A DNA stretch of 64,000 nucleotides. It comes from Roseobacter weihaiensis (GTDB taxonomy: Bacteria > Pseudomonadota > Alphaproteobacteria > Rhodobacterales > Rhodobacteraceae). Each line of letters begins with the position of its first letter. Position 1 is the stretch's first letter. The position numbers and the translations under genes are program-made. Where the stretch lies: the NCBI RefSeq assembly GCF_020622345.1, contig NZ_JACNMO010000011.1, positions 110,218 to 174,217 of the forward strand, in the 5' to 3' direction. This document shows positions 16,348 through 24,879 of this stretch, piece by piece. A model generated the notes under the pieces. It did no database searches. It saw nothing but the letters and a program-made list of their open reading frames with translations, and was not told the origin of the DNA.

Positions 16348-17860
16348 GAGGCGCGTCCTTTTTGTCGGCAATGTTTCCGGCAGAGGCCGATTGGATGAGG
16401 TTTTCCGTGGTCAGCCGCGTGCCGCTGACCTCGTCAACAATCGCGCCCTGGCTGAACACGATGGCGCGATGGCAGATCGTTGCGATCTCTTCAAAATCGG
16501 TGGAGATGAGGAGGATCCCCACGCCCTTGGCCAAGGCCCGGTTCAGCAAGGCATAGATTTCGGCCTTGGCCCCGACATCCACCCCAGCGGTGGGGTCTTC
16601 GCAGAGCAGCAGGCGGCGGTTGGTGGCCAGCCAGCGCCCGATCACGACTTTCTGCTGATTGCCACCCGACAGCGCTTCGATCGCGAGGCTGGGGTCGTTT
16701 GGCGAGAGACCGAGCTCTGCTCCGATTGCTGCCGCCTGATCGGCTTCGGTCTTCGGGGACAGCAAATCCAACAAGGCTCGTCCGATGCCCTTGGGGTTGA
16801 GAAAAGTGTTTTCCCGGATCGACAGGCTCATCGCGACGGATTCCTCAGTGCGGTCCTTGGCCACCAAACCGACCCCGGAGGCCAACGCCTGCTGCGGAGA
16901 GGTCAGCCTGGGCGACACACCATCCAACATGACCCGCCCCTCAAAGCGCGCCAGTCCGAACAAAGCGCGTGAAATCACTTCGTGCCCTGCCCCGCGCAGC
17001 CCCACAAGGCCGACGATTTCATTGCGATGCAGTTCGAAATCCATGGGGCCGACCGACCCGACATGGAAACCCTCGAGGCTGAGGACGACAGGACCCGGTG
17101 CCTCCGCAGCCTTCACCGTGCTGCGGGTTTTGCGCCCAACGATCTTTTGGACCAGCTCTTCGGGGGTGGTGTGTTCAATGCTGCGCACCCCGACCATTTC
17201 ACCGTCGCGCAGCACCGCCACACGGTCGGCGATCTGAAAAATCTCATCGAGCCGGTGACTGACGTAAATCATGCCAACTCCTCTGTCCCGAAGGGGGCGA
17301 ATGGCCGCAAAAAGACGCTCCACTTCATCAGCAGGCAGTGAGGCGGTTGGCTCATCCAGTACCAGGAATTCACTATCGACCGCCAATGCACGGGCAATGG
17401 CGACCAGAGATTTTTCGGTCCGGGACAAATCCTCGACACGGGTTGTCGGATCAAAGGCGCAATCCACCTTGGCCAGCGCCCGGTTGGCAAATTTCTCCAC
17501 GTCAGCCCAGCGGATCAACCCCTTCCTGCGTGAAAACCCCAGCGCCAGCGCGATGTTCTCGGCCACCGTCATCCATTCGATCAACCCCAGGTCCTGATGG
17601 ATAAAGGCCACTTTCTGCCGCTCACCAAATCCGGCAGGGCGATGCTGGTAAGCCGCACCGTCGATCATGACACGCCCCTTGTCCGGTGCGTGAATGCCGC
17701 CCAGAACCTTGATGAGGGTGGATTTTCCAGCGCCATTCTCGCCCAAAAGCGCGACAATCTCACCACGCCCGACCGACAGCGAGACGTCCTTTAGCGCATA
17801 GGTGCCGCCAAAATGTTTATCTATGCCGTCGAAAAACAGACCTGATGTCAGGTTCTGCAT
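16334..17860 (-). CDS. Ribose-type ABC transporter ATP-binding protein (RbsA, two NBDs)
   Basis: This 508-residue protein contains two fused ATPase domains. The first has Walker A GENGAGKST and Walker B LVLDEPTASLP but an altered signature (LSRTEK). The second has a degenerate Walker A (GLRGAGHEV) and a good signature (LSGGNQQKVVIGRWL), the usual asymmetry of RbsA proteins. ATG 17860 is chosen because GGGAGGG precedes it by nine bases; the longer frame crosses the operator. It is the first gene of the operon and starts right after a LacI-type operator. Confidence 0.92.
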   Translation of the reverse strand: MQNLTSGLFFDGIDKHFGGTYALKDVSLSVGRGEIVALLGENGAGKSTLIKVLGGIHAPDKGRVMIDGAAYQHRPAGFGERQKVAFIHQDLGLIEWMTVAENIALALGFSRRKGLIRWADVEKFANRALAKVDCAFDPTTRVEDLSRTEKSLVAIARALAVDSEFLVLDEPTASLPADEVERLFAAIRPLRDRGVGMIYVSHRLDEIFQIADRVAVLRDGEMVGVRSIEHTTPEELVQKIVGRKTRSTVKAAEAPGPVVLSLEGFHVGSVGPMDFELHRNEIVGLVGLRGAGHEVISRALFGLARFEGRVMLDGVSPRLTSPQQALASGVGLVAKDRTEESVAMSLSIRENTFLNPKGIGRALLDLLSPKTEADQAAAIGAELGLSPNDPSLAIEALSGGNQQKVVIGRWLATNRRLLLCEDPTAGVDVGAKAEIYALLNRALAKGVGILLISTDFEEIATICHRAIVFSQGAIVDEVSGTRLTTENLIQSASAGNIADKKDAPHAIA

Positions 17861-17891
17861 CGCGAAATCCCTCCCTCGTCCGGGCAGTTGA

Positions 17892-17903
17892 GTTACCCGT
17901 AAC
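17892..17903. promoter_or_regulatory. LacI-type operator downstream of the rbsA promoter
   Basis: GTTACCCGTAAC is a 12-bp palindrome (GTTAC-2-GTAAC) that occurs again 57 bp away. It lies just downstream of the predicted minus-strand -10 box, where a bound repressor would block initiation. Confidence 0.75.
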
Positions 17904-17912
17904 GTTACGCTA

Positions 17913-17941
17913 ATGCTTGTCCCAAGAACGCCACCTGTCAA
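17913..17941 (-). promoter_or_regulatory. Predicted promoter of the ribose-type operon
   Basis: On the minus strand TTGACA (17941-17936) is followed after 17 bases by AAGCAT (17918-17913). The -35 box is perfect and the -10 box weak. It is flanked by the two identical LacI operators. Confidence 0.5.
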
Positions 17942-17948
17942 GCCCTAA

Positions 17949-17960
17949 GTTACCCGTAAC
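17949..17960. promoter_or_regulatory. LacI-type operator upstream of the second lacI gene
   Basis: This is the second exact copy of GTTACCCGTAAC. It lies 15 bases before the TTG start of the divergent LacI gene and just upstream of the -35 box of the ribose-type operon, so one repressor could control both directions, possibly by looping between the two sites. Confidence 0.75.
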
Positions 17961-17974
17961 GTAAGGATCCTGCC

Positions 17975-19012
17975 TTGAAAGAAAAGCTAATCAAAAACAA
18001 CAAGGTAAGCTTGCTTCAGGTGGCAAGGGCGGCGGGTGTGTCGAAGATGACCGCAAGCCGGGTTTTGCGGGGTGAGGGTGGGTATTCCGAGCAGACACGC
18101 ACACTGGTGATGCAAAAAGTCGACGAATTGGGCTATCTGCCGAATCGTCTCGCGACCGTGTTTGCGGGGGACAAAACCTCCACCTTCGTCGGGGTGTCCA
18201 TTCCCGATCTCGGCAATGAAGTCTTTGCGCATGTGCTTGAGGGCATTGATCGCAAGCTCGGCTCTTTCGACTATCAGTCGGTGCTGGGTCTTACGCAACA
18301 TACGCAAGAGGAAGAAGAAAGCTGGATCCGCACCGTGCTGTCCTGGCAACCGGCGGGGCTCATCCTGACCGGGCGATATCATTCCAAGCGCGCGACCGAA
18401 ATGCTGCGCAATGCGGGTATCCCGATTGTCGAAATCTGGGATCTGAACTCCAGCCCGCTCGATCTGAGTGTTGGGATCAACCACTTTGACAGCGGCTTTG
18501 ACATGGGCCGGTTTCTGATCGGCTGCGGCTACTCCAAGATCGGGTATGTGGGCACGTCACACGACACGGCCAGCGCCGCAACAACCCGGCTGGACGGGTT
18601 CTGCAAGGCGGTGGAAGGCGGCGGCGGGCAGGTCGCCAAGCAGCTCTGCCTGCATGACACGGCGACCTATTACCCGGGCTATTACGGGACAGAACAGCTT
18701 TTGGCCGCGGGCAGCGGGATCGAATGTATCTTCTATCAGAACGATGCGATGGCCTTTGGCGGCCTTCAATACTGCACGGCTCAAGGGATGCGCGTCCCTC
18801 AGGACATCGGCATTGCCGGCTGGGGGGATTTGCCAATCGCCTCCGTCTTGGATCAACGGTTGACCTCCATGCATGTCCCGCATCTGAAACTGGGCCAGAC
18901 AGCCGCAGAGATGATGATCGCCCGGCTCTCGAATGAGCCTGTAGACCCCTGCAAGGACATCGGGTTCCGCCTGATCCCCGGCAGCACGGTTTCGCACCCG
19001 ACCAACCGTTAG
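17975..19012 (+). CDS. LacI-family transcriptional regulator of the ribose-type operon
   Basis: The 345-residue protein starts with a TTG codon preceded by AAGGA at eight bases. The DNA-binding part reads VSLLQVARAAGVSKMTASRVLRG when taken in pieces (helix-turn-helix about 11-33), and the rest is a periplasmic-binding-protein-like effector domain. It is divergent from the ribose-type operon and both face the two GTTACCCGTAAC operators. It may also affect the glp-type operon downstream, but no copy of the operator is visible in front of that operon. Confidence 0.9.
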   Translation: MKEKLIKNNKVSLLQVARAAGVSKMTASRVLRGEGGYSEQTRTLVMQKVDELGYLPNRLATVFAGDKTSTFVGVSIPDLGNEVFAHVLEGIDRKLGSFDYQSVLGLTQHTQEEEESWIRTVLSWQPAGLILTGRYHSKRATEMLRNAGIPIVEIWDLNSSPLDLSVGINHFDSGFDMGRFLIGCGYSKIGYVGTSHDTASAATTRLDGFCKAVEGGGGQVAKQLCLHDTATYYPGYYGTEQLLAAGSGIECIFYQNDAMAFGGLQYCTAQGMRVPQDIGIAGWGDLPIASVLDQRLTSMHVPHLKLGQTAAEMMIARLSNEPVDPCKDIGFRLIPGSTVSHPTNR

Positions 19013-19049
19013 TACGCACCGATCCTATTGACGGCTCTGTGTCGGTCAG

Positions 19050-19103
19050 CAGGAAAACGCCTGCGCCCAAAGCGTATCGAGCTTTGACCTCAGGCATTTC
19101 CTG
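19050..19103 (+). terminator. Possible terminator of the second lacI gene
   Basis: CAGGAAAACGCCTG (19050-19063) and CAGGCATTTCCTG (19091-19103) form an imperfect stem with a 27-base loop, followed by a short T-run (ATTTTTA). It is placed correctly after the LacI stop, but the loop is long. Confidence 0.4.
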
Positions 19104-19165
19104 AAACAGATTTTTAAAAGCGAAAACCGCGCAATAAATTATATAAAACATATGCTTATCATTCT

Positions 19166-19208
19166 ACTAATAAATTAGTTTGACACCTTCGCAATTCTCA
19201 CGCTAGCG
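19166..19208 (+). promoter_or_regulatory. Predicted promoter of glpV operon with palindrome at the -35 box
   Basis: TTGACA (19180-19185) is followed after 17 bases by CTAGCG (19203-19208), a poor -10. A perfect palindrome ACTAAT-AA-ATTAGT (19166-19179) abuts the -35 box and may be a regulator site. The flanking sequence is clearly AT-rich compared with its surroundings. Confidence 0.45.
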
Positions 19209-19257
19209 TGAAGCCGTCGGCGAAAGTCGGCTGACAAAAAATTTGGGAGGAGAAATG

Positions 19258-20991
19258 ATGCGCAAGTATCTGCTCTCCGCGACTGCGGCTGCGGCCGTCA
19301 TCGCGGGGTCTGGGTTTGCTATTGCCGACACGGCAGCAGCTCAGAAATGGATTGACCAGGAATTCCAGCCGTCAACGCTGTCCAAGGAGGAGCAGCTGGC
19401 CGAGATGGAATGGTTCATTGAAGCGGCCGAGCCCTTCAGCGGCATGGAAATCAATGTGTTGTCGGAAGGTATTCCGACCCATGGCTACGAATCGGAAGTG
19501 CTCACGAAAGCCTTTGAAGAGATCACCGGCATCAAGGTGAATCATCAGATCCTCGGTGAAGGCGAGGTTGTTCAGGCGGTGCAGACGCAGATGCAGACGC
19601 AGCGCAACCTCTATGATGGGTATGTGAACGACTCCGATCTGATCGGCACGCACTCGCGGTTGCAGCTGGCCTACAACCTGACAGAGCAGATGGCCGGTGA
19701 GTGGGCTGCAACCACGTCTCCGACCCTGGATCTGGACGATTTCATGGGCATTCAGTTCACGACCGGTCCCGATGGCAACCTCTATCAACTGCCCGATCAG
19801 CAATTTGCCAACCTCTACTGGTTTCGCAAGGACTGGTTTGACAACGAAGAGTACAAGGCCGCCTTTCGTGACAAATACGGCTACGAGCTAGGCGTCCCGA
19901 TCAACTGGTCCGCTTACGAGGATATCGCCGATTTCTTCTCCAACGACGTCAAGGAAATCGATGGCGTCACGATCTATGGCCATATGGATTACGGCAAACG
20001 CGCGCCTGACCTGGGCTGGCGGATGACCGATGCCTGGCTGTCGATGGCGGGCACCGGCTCCAAGGGCGAACCCAACGGTGTGCCAATCGACGAATGGGGC
20101 ATCCGCATGGAGGCCGGTTCGTGCAACCCGGCGGGCGCGAGCGTCACCCGCGGCGGCGCGGCGAACGGCCCGGCAGCGGTCTATGCGATCCGCAAGTGGG
20201 ATGAATGGTTGCGCAACTACGCCCCTCCGGGTGCTGCGAGCTATGACTTTTACCAGTCCCTGCCCGCATTGGCGCAAGGCAACGTGGCCCAGCAGATCTT
20301 CTGGTACACCGCCTTTACCGCCGACATGGTCAAGCCGCAGTCCGAAGGCAACAACACAGTTGATGCCGATGGCAATCCACTGTGGCGCATGGCTCCCTCG
20401 CCCCATGGCCCCTACTGGGAAGAAGGCCAGAAGGTCGGATACCAGGACGTGGGCTCCTGGACCTTCCTGAAATCGACACCGTCGGACCGCGCGCAAGCCG
20501 CCTGGCTTTACGCACAGTTCGTCACGTCCAAGACGGTTGACGTGAAAAAATCCCACGTCGGTCTGACCTTTATCCGCGACAGTACCGTCAACCATGAGAG
20601 CTTTACCGAACGCGCGCCCAAACTCGGCGGTCTGGTGGAGTTCTACCGCTCACCCGATCGCGTGGCGTGGTCCCCCACGGGCATCAACGTGCCGGACTAT
20701 CCAAAGCTGGCGCAAATCTGGTGGCAGCAGATCGGTGATGTGAACTCCGGTGCCTTCACACCGCAGGAAGCGATGGATCGTCTGGCCGAGGAGATGGACA
20801 TTACCATGGCCCGGATGGAGCAGGCGGATCTGGCGGCAAACGTCTATGGCGGCTGCGGCCCGCGCCTGAACGAAGAGCAGGATGCGGAGTTCTGGTTCGC
20901 CAATGGCGGTGCCAAGCCTAAGCTGGAGAACGAAAAACCACAGGGCGAGACCGTCAACTACGACGATCTGGTCGCGCGCTGGAACCAGTAA
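19258..20991 (+). CDS. glpV: Glycerol-type ABC transporter substrate-binding protein
   Basis: The precursor has 577 residues, much larger than usual family-1 binding proteins (about 430), which fits GlpV of the GlpSTPQUV glycerol importer of rhizobia. A signal peptide (MRKYLLSATAAAAVIAGSGFAIA) is visible. Start 19258 lies seven bases after GGAGG; the ATG one codon earlier is also possible. The gene opens an operon with two ATPases, two permeases and a small DUF2160 protein, the full set of that system. The assignment to glycerol is by gene content, and a related polyol is possible. Confidence 0.82.
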   Translation: MRKYLLSATAAAAVIAGSGFAIADTAAAQKWIDQEFQPSTLSKEEQLAEMEWFIEAAEPFSGMEINVLSEGIPTHGYESEVLTKAFEEITGIKVNHQILGEGEVVQAVQTQMQTQRNLYDGYVNDSDLIGTHSRLQLAYNLTEQMAGEWAATTSPTLDLDDFMGIQFTTGPDGNLYQLPDQQFANLYWFRKDWFDNEEYKAAFRDKYGYELGVPINWSAYEDIADFFSNDVKEIDGVTIYGHMDYGKRAPDLGWRMTDAWLSMAGTGSKGEPNGVPIDEWGIRMEAGSCNPAGASVTRGGAANGPAAVYAIRKWDEWLRNYAPPGAASYDFYQSLPALAQGNVAQQIFWYTAFTADMVKPQSEGNNTVDADGNPLWRMAPSPHGPYWEEGQKVGYQDVGSWTFLKSTPSDRAQAAWLYAQFVTSKTVDVKKSHVGLTFIRDSTVNHESFTERAPKLGGLVEFYRSPDRVAWSPTGINVPDYPKLAQIWWQQIGDVNSGAFTPQEAMDRLAEEMDITMARMEQADLAANVYGGCGPRLNEEQDAEFWFANGGAKPKLENEKPQGETVNYDDLVARWNQ

Positions 20992-20998
20992 ACTGACC

Positions 20999-21026
20999 TG
21001 TGGCCCCGCTGAACCGCGGGGCCACA
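20999..21026 (+). terminator. Hairpin after glpV
   Basis: A perfect 11-bp stem (TGTGGCCCCGC at 20999-21009, complement at 21016-21026) lies eight bases after the glpV stop and before glpS. The following bases are AAAA, not T. It probably allows much more GlpV than membrane components to be made. Confidence 0.6.
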
Positions 21027-21087
21027 AAACCCGGTCAAAGCAGTGCATTCGCCGCTTTGACTCCAACGGCCCGAGGCTGGGGACACC

Positions 21088-22152
21088 ATGAGTATCGAAC
21101 TGGTAGACGCCACAAAAGTGGTGCGTGGCATCACGCATATCAAACCGACATCGCTGGTCTTGAAAACCGGGAATTTCAACGTGCTGCTGGGACAGACCGG
21201 GGCGGGCAAGACCTCTCTTATCAAACTGATGGCCGGGCTTGACCCGATGGCCTCCGGCAAGATCCTGATGGACGGCGAGGATGTCACCCGCCAGTCGACG
21301 CAAAAGCGCAACATCGGCCTCGTGCATCAGTTCTTCGTGAATTATCCGCATATGACCGTCTTTGACAACATTGCTTCCCCCCTGAAGGTCGCAGGCATGG
21401 CCCGATCCGAGATCGAGGGCCGCGTCGAAGAAGCCGCCGATATCCTGCAACTGAAACCGATGCTCCACCGCCGCCCGCAGGAGCTCAGCGGTGGGCAGCA
21501 ACAGCGCTGCGCGCTGGCCCGCGCAATCGCCAAGGAAAGCCGGGCCGTGTTCCTTGATGAACCGCTGGCAAACCTGGATTACAAGCTGCGCGAGGAATTG
21601 CGCGAACAGTTGCCCGAGCTTTTCGCCGGGCGCGGCACCGTGGTGGTCTATGCCACCTCGGAGCCCGAAGAGGCGCTGCTGTTGGGGGGCGAGACCGCCC
21701 TGATGGACAACGGCCATGTTACCCAGTTCGGCACAACGGCGGAGATTTACCGCAAGCCCGCCACGCTGACGGCGGCGCGCGTGTTCTCGGACCCGCCCAT
21801 CAACTCCGCCACCATCACCAAGACCGGTCGTGAAGCAAAGCTCAAAACCGGCGTAAGCTGGCCCATGGCCGGAGAGGCCGCGAACCTGCCCGATGGCCCT
21901 TATACCGTGGCCATCAGACCGCATCACGTCTCACCGGTCGAAGGATCTGCCGAGGATGTCCGCCTGAACGGCATTGTCCAGGTCACGGAACTGTCTGGGT
22001 CGGAATCCAGCGCACATTTCCAGATGGGCGAGGATGGCTGGGTGTCGCTGGCCCACGGGGTGCATCCTTACGAAGTCGGCGAAGAGCATCTTTTCTTCAT
22101 GGACGCCAGCAAGGCCTTTTACTTCGCACCTGACGGGAGCCTTGTCGCCTGA
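21088..22152 (+). CDS. glpS: Glycerol-type ABC transporter ATPase 1
   Basis: The protein has 354 residues with an ATPase domain (about 1-235) and a C-terminal TOBE-like domain. Walker A is GQTGAGKT (35-42), the signature is a canonical LSGGQ (133-137) and Walker B is VFLDE (154-158). The switch (H-loop) histidine is replaced: the region reads VVYATSEPEEA, with Ser191 where histidine is expected. It overlaps glpT by one base and should pair with GlpT as a heterodimer. See the finding on complementary degeneracy. Confidence 0.85.
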   Translation: MSIELVDATKVVRGITHIKPTSLVLKTGNFNVLLGQTGAGKTSLIKLMAGLDPMASGKILMDGEDVTRQSTQKRNIGLVHQFFVNYPHMTVFDNIASPLKVAGMARSEIEGRVEEAADILQLKPMLHRRPQELSGGQQQRCALARAIAKESRAVFLDEPLANLDYKLREELREQLPELFAGRGTVVVYATSEPEEALLLGGETALMDNGHVTQFGTTAEIYRKPATLTAARVFSDPPINSATITKTGREAKLKTGVSWPMAGEAANLPDGPYTVAIRPHHVSPVEGSAEDVRLNGIVQVTELSGSESSAHFQMGEDGWVSLAHGVHPYEVGEEHLFFMDASKAFYFAPDGSLVA

Positions 22153-23225
22153 TGGCTAAAATCACGCTTTCCAACCTGCGCCATTCCTACCTGCCCTCTC
22201 CCGCAGGTCCCGAAGACTATGCCCTCAAGGAAATCGACCTCGATTGGCAGGACGGCGGGGCTTACGCTTTGCTGGGGCCGTCAGGCTGTGGCAAATCCAC
22301 CTTGCTCAACATCATCTCCGGCCTGCTGGTCCCTTCCGAGGGGCGCATCCTGTTTGATGACCGCGACGTGACCGACCTGCCCCCCGACCAGCGCAACATC
22401 GCGCAGGTGTTTCAGTTTCCGGTGATCTACGACACGATGACCGTGCGCGACAACCTCGCCTTTCCCCTGCGCAACCGCGGCGTGGCCGAGGCCAAGATCG
22501 CCGAGCGCGTCGCCGAAATCGCCGAGATGCTGGATGTGCAAGAGATGCTCGACACCCGCGCGGCACATCTGTCACCTGACAATAAGCAAAAGATTTCCAT
22601 GGGGCGCGGGTTGGTGCGCGACGACGTGAATGTGGTGATGTTCGACGAACCGCTCACCGTGATCGACCCGCACCTCAAGTGGAAGCTGCGCTCAAAGTTG
22701 AAAGAACTGCACCAGCGGGTGCGCGCGACGATGATCTATGTCACCCACGACCAGACCGAAGCCCTGACCTTTGCAGATCAGGTGGTCGTCATGCAAGACG
22801 GCGAGATCGTGCAGATCGGCACCCCCGTGGAGCTTTTCGAGCGCCCTCAGCATACGTTTGTGGGCCACTTCATCGGCTCACCCGGCATGAATGTACTGCC
22901 CGCTCTGGAGCTGGAGGGCGTGATCCTGTTCGAGGGGCATCAGATCGCCTTTGAAGGGGCTGTCAAAGGCACCGGCGGCCACACCGAAGTGGGCATCCGT
23001 CCCGAGTTCGTCTCGCTCTCCGACGCCGGCCTGCCCGCACAGGTGCGCAAGGTCTCCGACGTGGGCCGACACGCGGTGGTCGAGGCGATGGTCGGCAACA
23101 CACCCGTCAAGGCCATCGTCGAGGGCGAGGTCCCGCCCCAGGGCGACACGGTGCATCTGGCTTTTCGCACCGACCAGACCCGGCTCTACCGCGACGGCTG
23201 GATCGCAACGGAGGCAAGCAGATGA
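22152..23225 (+). CDS. glpT: Glycerol-type ABC transporter ATPase 2
   Basis: This ATPase has 357 residues. Walker A (GPSGCGKST, 42-50), Walker B (VMFDE, 162-166) and the switch histidine His199 (YVTHDQTEA) are intact, but the signature is degenerate: LSPDNKQKISMGRGL at 140-154 instead of LSGGQ. A TOBE-like domain follows. Its start codon overlaps the glpS stop. The symbol follows the rhizobial GlpSTPQUV naming and is not the glycerol-3-phosphate antiporter GlpT of enteric bacteria. Confidence 0.85.
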   Translation: MAKITLSNLRHSYLPSPAGPEDYALKEIDLDWQDGGAYALLGPSGCGKSTLLNIISGLLVPSEGRILFDDRDVTDLPPDQRNIAQVFQFPVIYDTMTVRDNLAFPLRNRGVAEAKIAERVAEIAEMLDVQEMLDTRAAHLSPDNKQKISMGRGLVRDDVNVVMFDEPLTVIDPHLKWKLRSKLKELHQRVRATMIYVTHDQTEALTFADQVVVMQDGEIVQIGTPVELFERPQHTFVGHFIGSPGMNVLPALELEGVILFEGHQIAFEGAVKGTGGHTEVGIRPEFVSLSDAGLPAQVRKVSDVGRHAVVEAMVGNTPVKAIVEGEVPPQGDTVHLAFRTDQTRLYRDGWIATEASR

Positions 23226-24085
23226 AGACCGAAAATCAAAAGGCATGGTTCTTCGTGCTGCCCGTGCTGTTTCTTGTGGCCTTCAATGCGCTGGTGCCGA
23301 TCATGACGGTCGTCAACTATTCGGTGCAGGAGACCTTCGGCAACAACCTCTTTTTCTGGCAGGGGCTGGACTGGTTCGAACAGATCCTCCGCTCGGATCG
23401 GTTTCACGCCGCTTTGGGGCGGCAGTTCCTCTTTACCGGTATGATCCTCGCAATTGAGATCCCGCTTGGGATCATCATCGCACTTGCAATGCCACGCAAA
23501 GGCATCTGGGTGTCGGTCTGCCTTGTGTTGATGGCCCTGCCCATGCTGATCCCGTGGAACGTCGTGGGGGCGATGTGGAACATCTTTGCCCTGCCCAAGG
23601 TGGGCATGCTGGGGTACTTCATGAACGACGTGCTGGGCGTGCGCTACGACATGACCCAGGACCCGCTGGCCGCCTGGATCACCATCATCGTAATGGATGT
23701 CTGGCACTGGACGTCGCTTGTGGTGCTGCTGTGTTACGCGGGCCTCGTCTCGATCCCGGATGCCTACTATCAGGCTGCGAAAATCGATGGGGCCAGCCCC
23801 TGGAAAGTATTCCGCTACATCCAGCTGCCCAAGATGAAAACCGTGCTGACCATCGCCATCCTGCTGCGCTTCATGGACAGCTTCAACATCTACACCGAAC
23901 CCTTCGTGCTCACCGGTGGAGGGCCGGGCAACTCGACCACATTGCTGTCGATTGATCTGGTCAAGATCGCGCTGGGTCAGTTCGACCTCGGGCCTGCTGC
24001 CGCGATGTCGCTGATCTACTTTGCCATCACGCTGCTGGTCTCGTGGCTCTTTTACACCCTCATGACCAAGGACGATCAGAAATGA
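23222..24085 (+). CDS. glpP: Glycerol-type ABC transporter permease 1
   Basis: A 287-residue inner-membrane permease with six predicted helices and the EAA-type loop YYQAAKIDGASPWKVFRYIQ, where the ATPase docks. Another conserved stretch is EPFVLTGGGPGNSTTLLSID. It overlaps glpT by four bases (ATGA) and glpQ by four bases, showing tight coupling. It forms the channel with GlpQ. Confidence 0.87.
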   Translation: MKTENQKAWFFVLPVLFLVAFNALVPIMTVVNYSVQETFGNNLFFWQGLDWFEQILRSDRFHAALGRQFLFTGMILAIEIPLGIIIALAMPRKGIWVSVCLVLMALPMLIPWNVVGAMWNIFALPKVGMLGYFMNDVLGVRYDMTQDPLAAWITIIVMDVWHWTSLVVLLCYAGLVSIPDAYYQAAKIDGASPWKVFRYIQLPKMKTVLTIAILLRFMDSFNIYTEPFVLTGGGPGNSTTLLSIDLVKIALGQFDLGPAAAMSLIYFAITLLVSWLFYTLMTKDDQK

Positions 24086-24879
24086 GAAAACGCGCGCTTA
24101 TTCCCATTTTCTACATCATCTTCCTGATGCTGCCGATCTACTGGCTGGTGGCCATGAGCTTCAAGACCACGAATGATATCCTGGCGGGCTTCAGCCTCTT
24201 TCCCGAGACGGTGACGCTGGACAATTACCGTGTCATCTTTACCGATCCGACGTGGTACTGGGGCTATATCAACTCGATCATCTACGTCTCGCTGAACACG
24301 GTGATCTCGATCTGCGTGGCCCTGCCCGCAGCCTATGCCTTCTCGCGCTATCGGTTTCTGGGCGACAAGCAGCTGTTTTTCTGGCTGCTGACCAACCGCA
24401 TGGCCCCGGCGGCGGTCTTCGCGCTGCCGTTCTTTCAGCTTTACTCCTCGGTCGGGCTCTTTGACACGCATCTGGCGGTGGCGCTGGCACATTGCCTCTT
24501 TAACATTCCGCTCGCCGTCTGGATTCTTGAGGGGTTCATGGGCGGTGTACCGAAAGAGCTCGACGAGACGGCTTATGTCGACGGTTATTCCTTCCCGCGG
24601 TTTTTCGTCACGATCTTCCTGCCGACGATCAAGGCCGGGGTCGGGGTCGCGGCCTTCTTCTGCTTTATGTTCTCCTGGGTGGAGCTGTTGCTGGCCAAGA
24701 CCCTCACCGCCGTGGCGGCCAAGCCCATCGCCGCGACGATGACCAAAACCGCATCATCGGCCGGGTATGAACTGGGCCTGCTGGCCGCCGCCGGGACACT
24801 GACGATCATCCCCGGTGCCATCGTGATCTACTTTGTCCGCAACTACATCGCCAAGGGCTTTGCCCTGGGGAGGGTGTGA
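24082..24879 (+). CDS. glpQ: Glycerol-type ABC transporter permease 2
   Basis: The permease has 265 residues when started at ATG 24082, whose ATGA overlaps the glpP stop. The first helix begins at once (RALIPIFYIIFLMLPIYWL). The EAA loop reads ELDETAYVDGYSFPRFFVTI, with acidic residues where EAA is usual, a common variation in this group. It ends in ATGA overlap with glpU. It is not the phosphodiesterase GlpQ of enteric bacteria. Confidence 0.87.
   Translation: MRKRALIPIFYIIFLMLPIYWLVAMSFKTTNDILAGFSLFPETVTLDNYRVIFTDPTWYWGYINSIIYVSLNTVISICVALPAAYAFSRYRFLGDKQLFFWLLTNRMAPAAVFALPFFQLYSSVGLFDTHLAVALAHCLFNIPLAVWILEGFMGGVPKELDETAYVDGYSFPRFFVTIFLPTIKAGVGVAAFFCFMFSWVELLLAKTLTAVAAKPIAATMTKTASSAGYELGLLAAAGTLTIIPGAIVIYFVRNYIAKGFALGRV

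Noticed and set aside
20650..21927. Minus-strand open frame of 425 codons across glpV/glpS
   Set aside because: It spans two plus-strand genes and the hairpin between them; composition is that of an antisense shadow.
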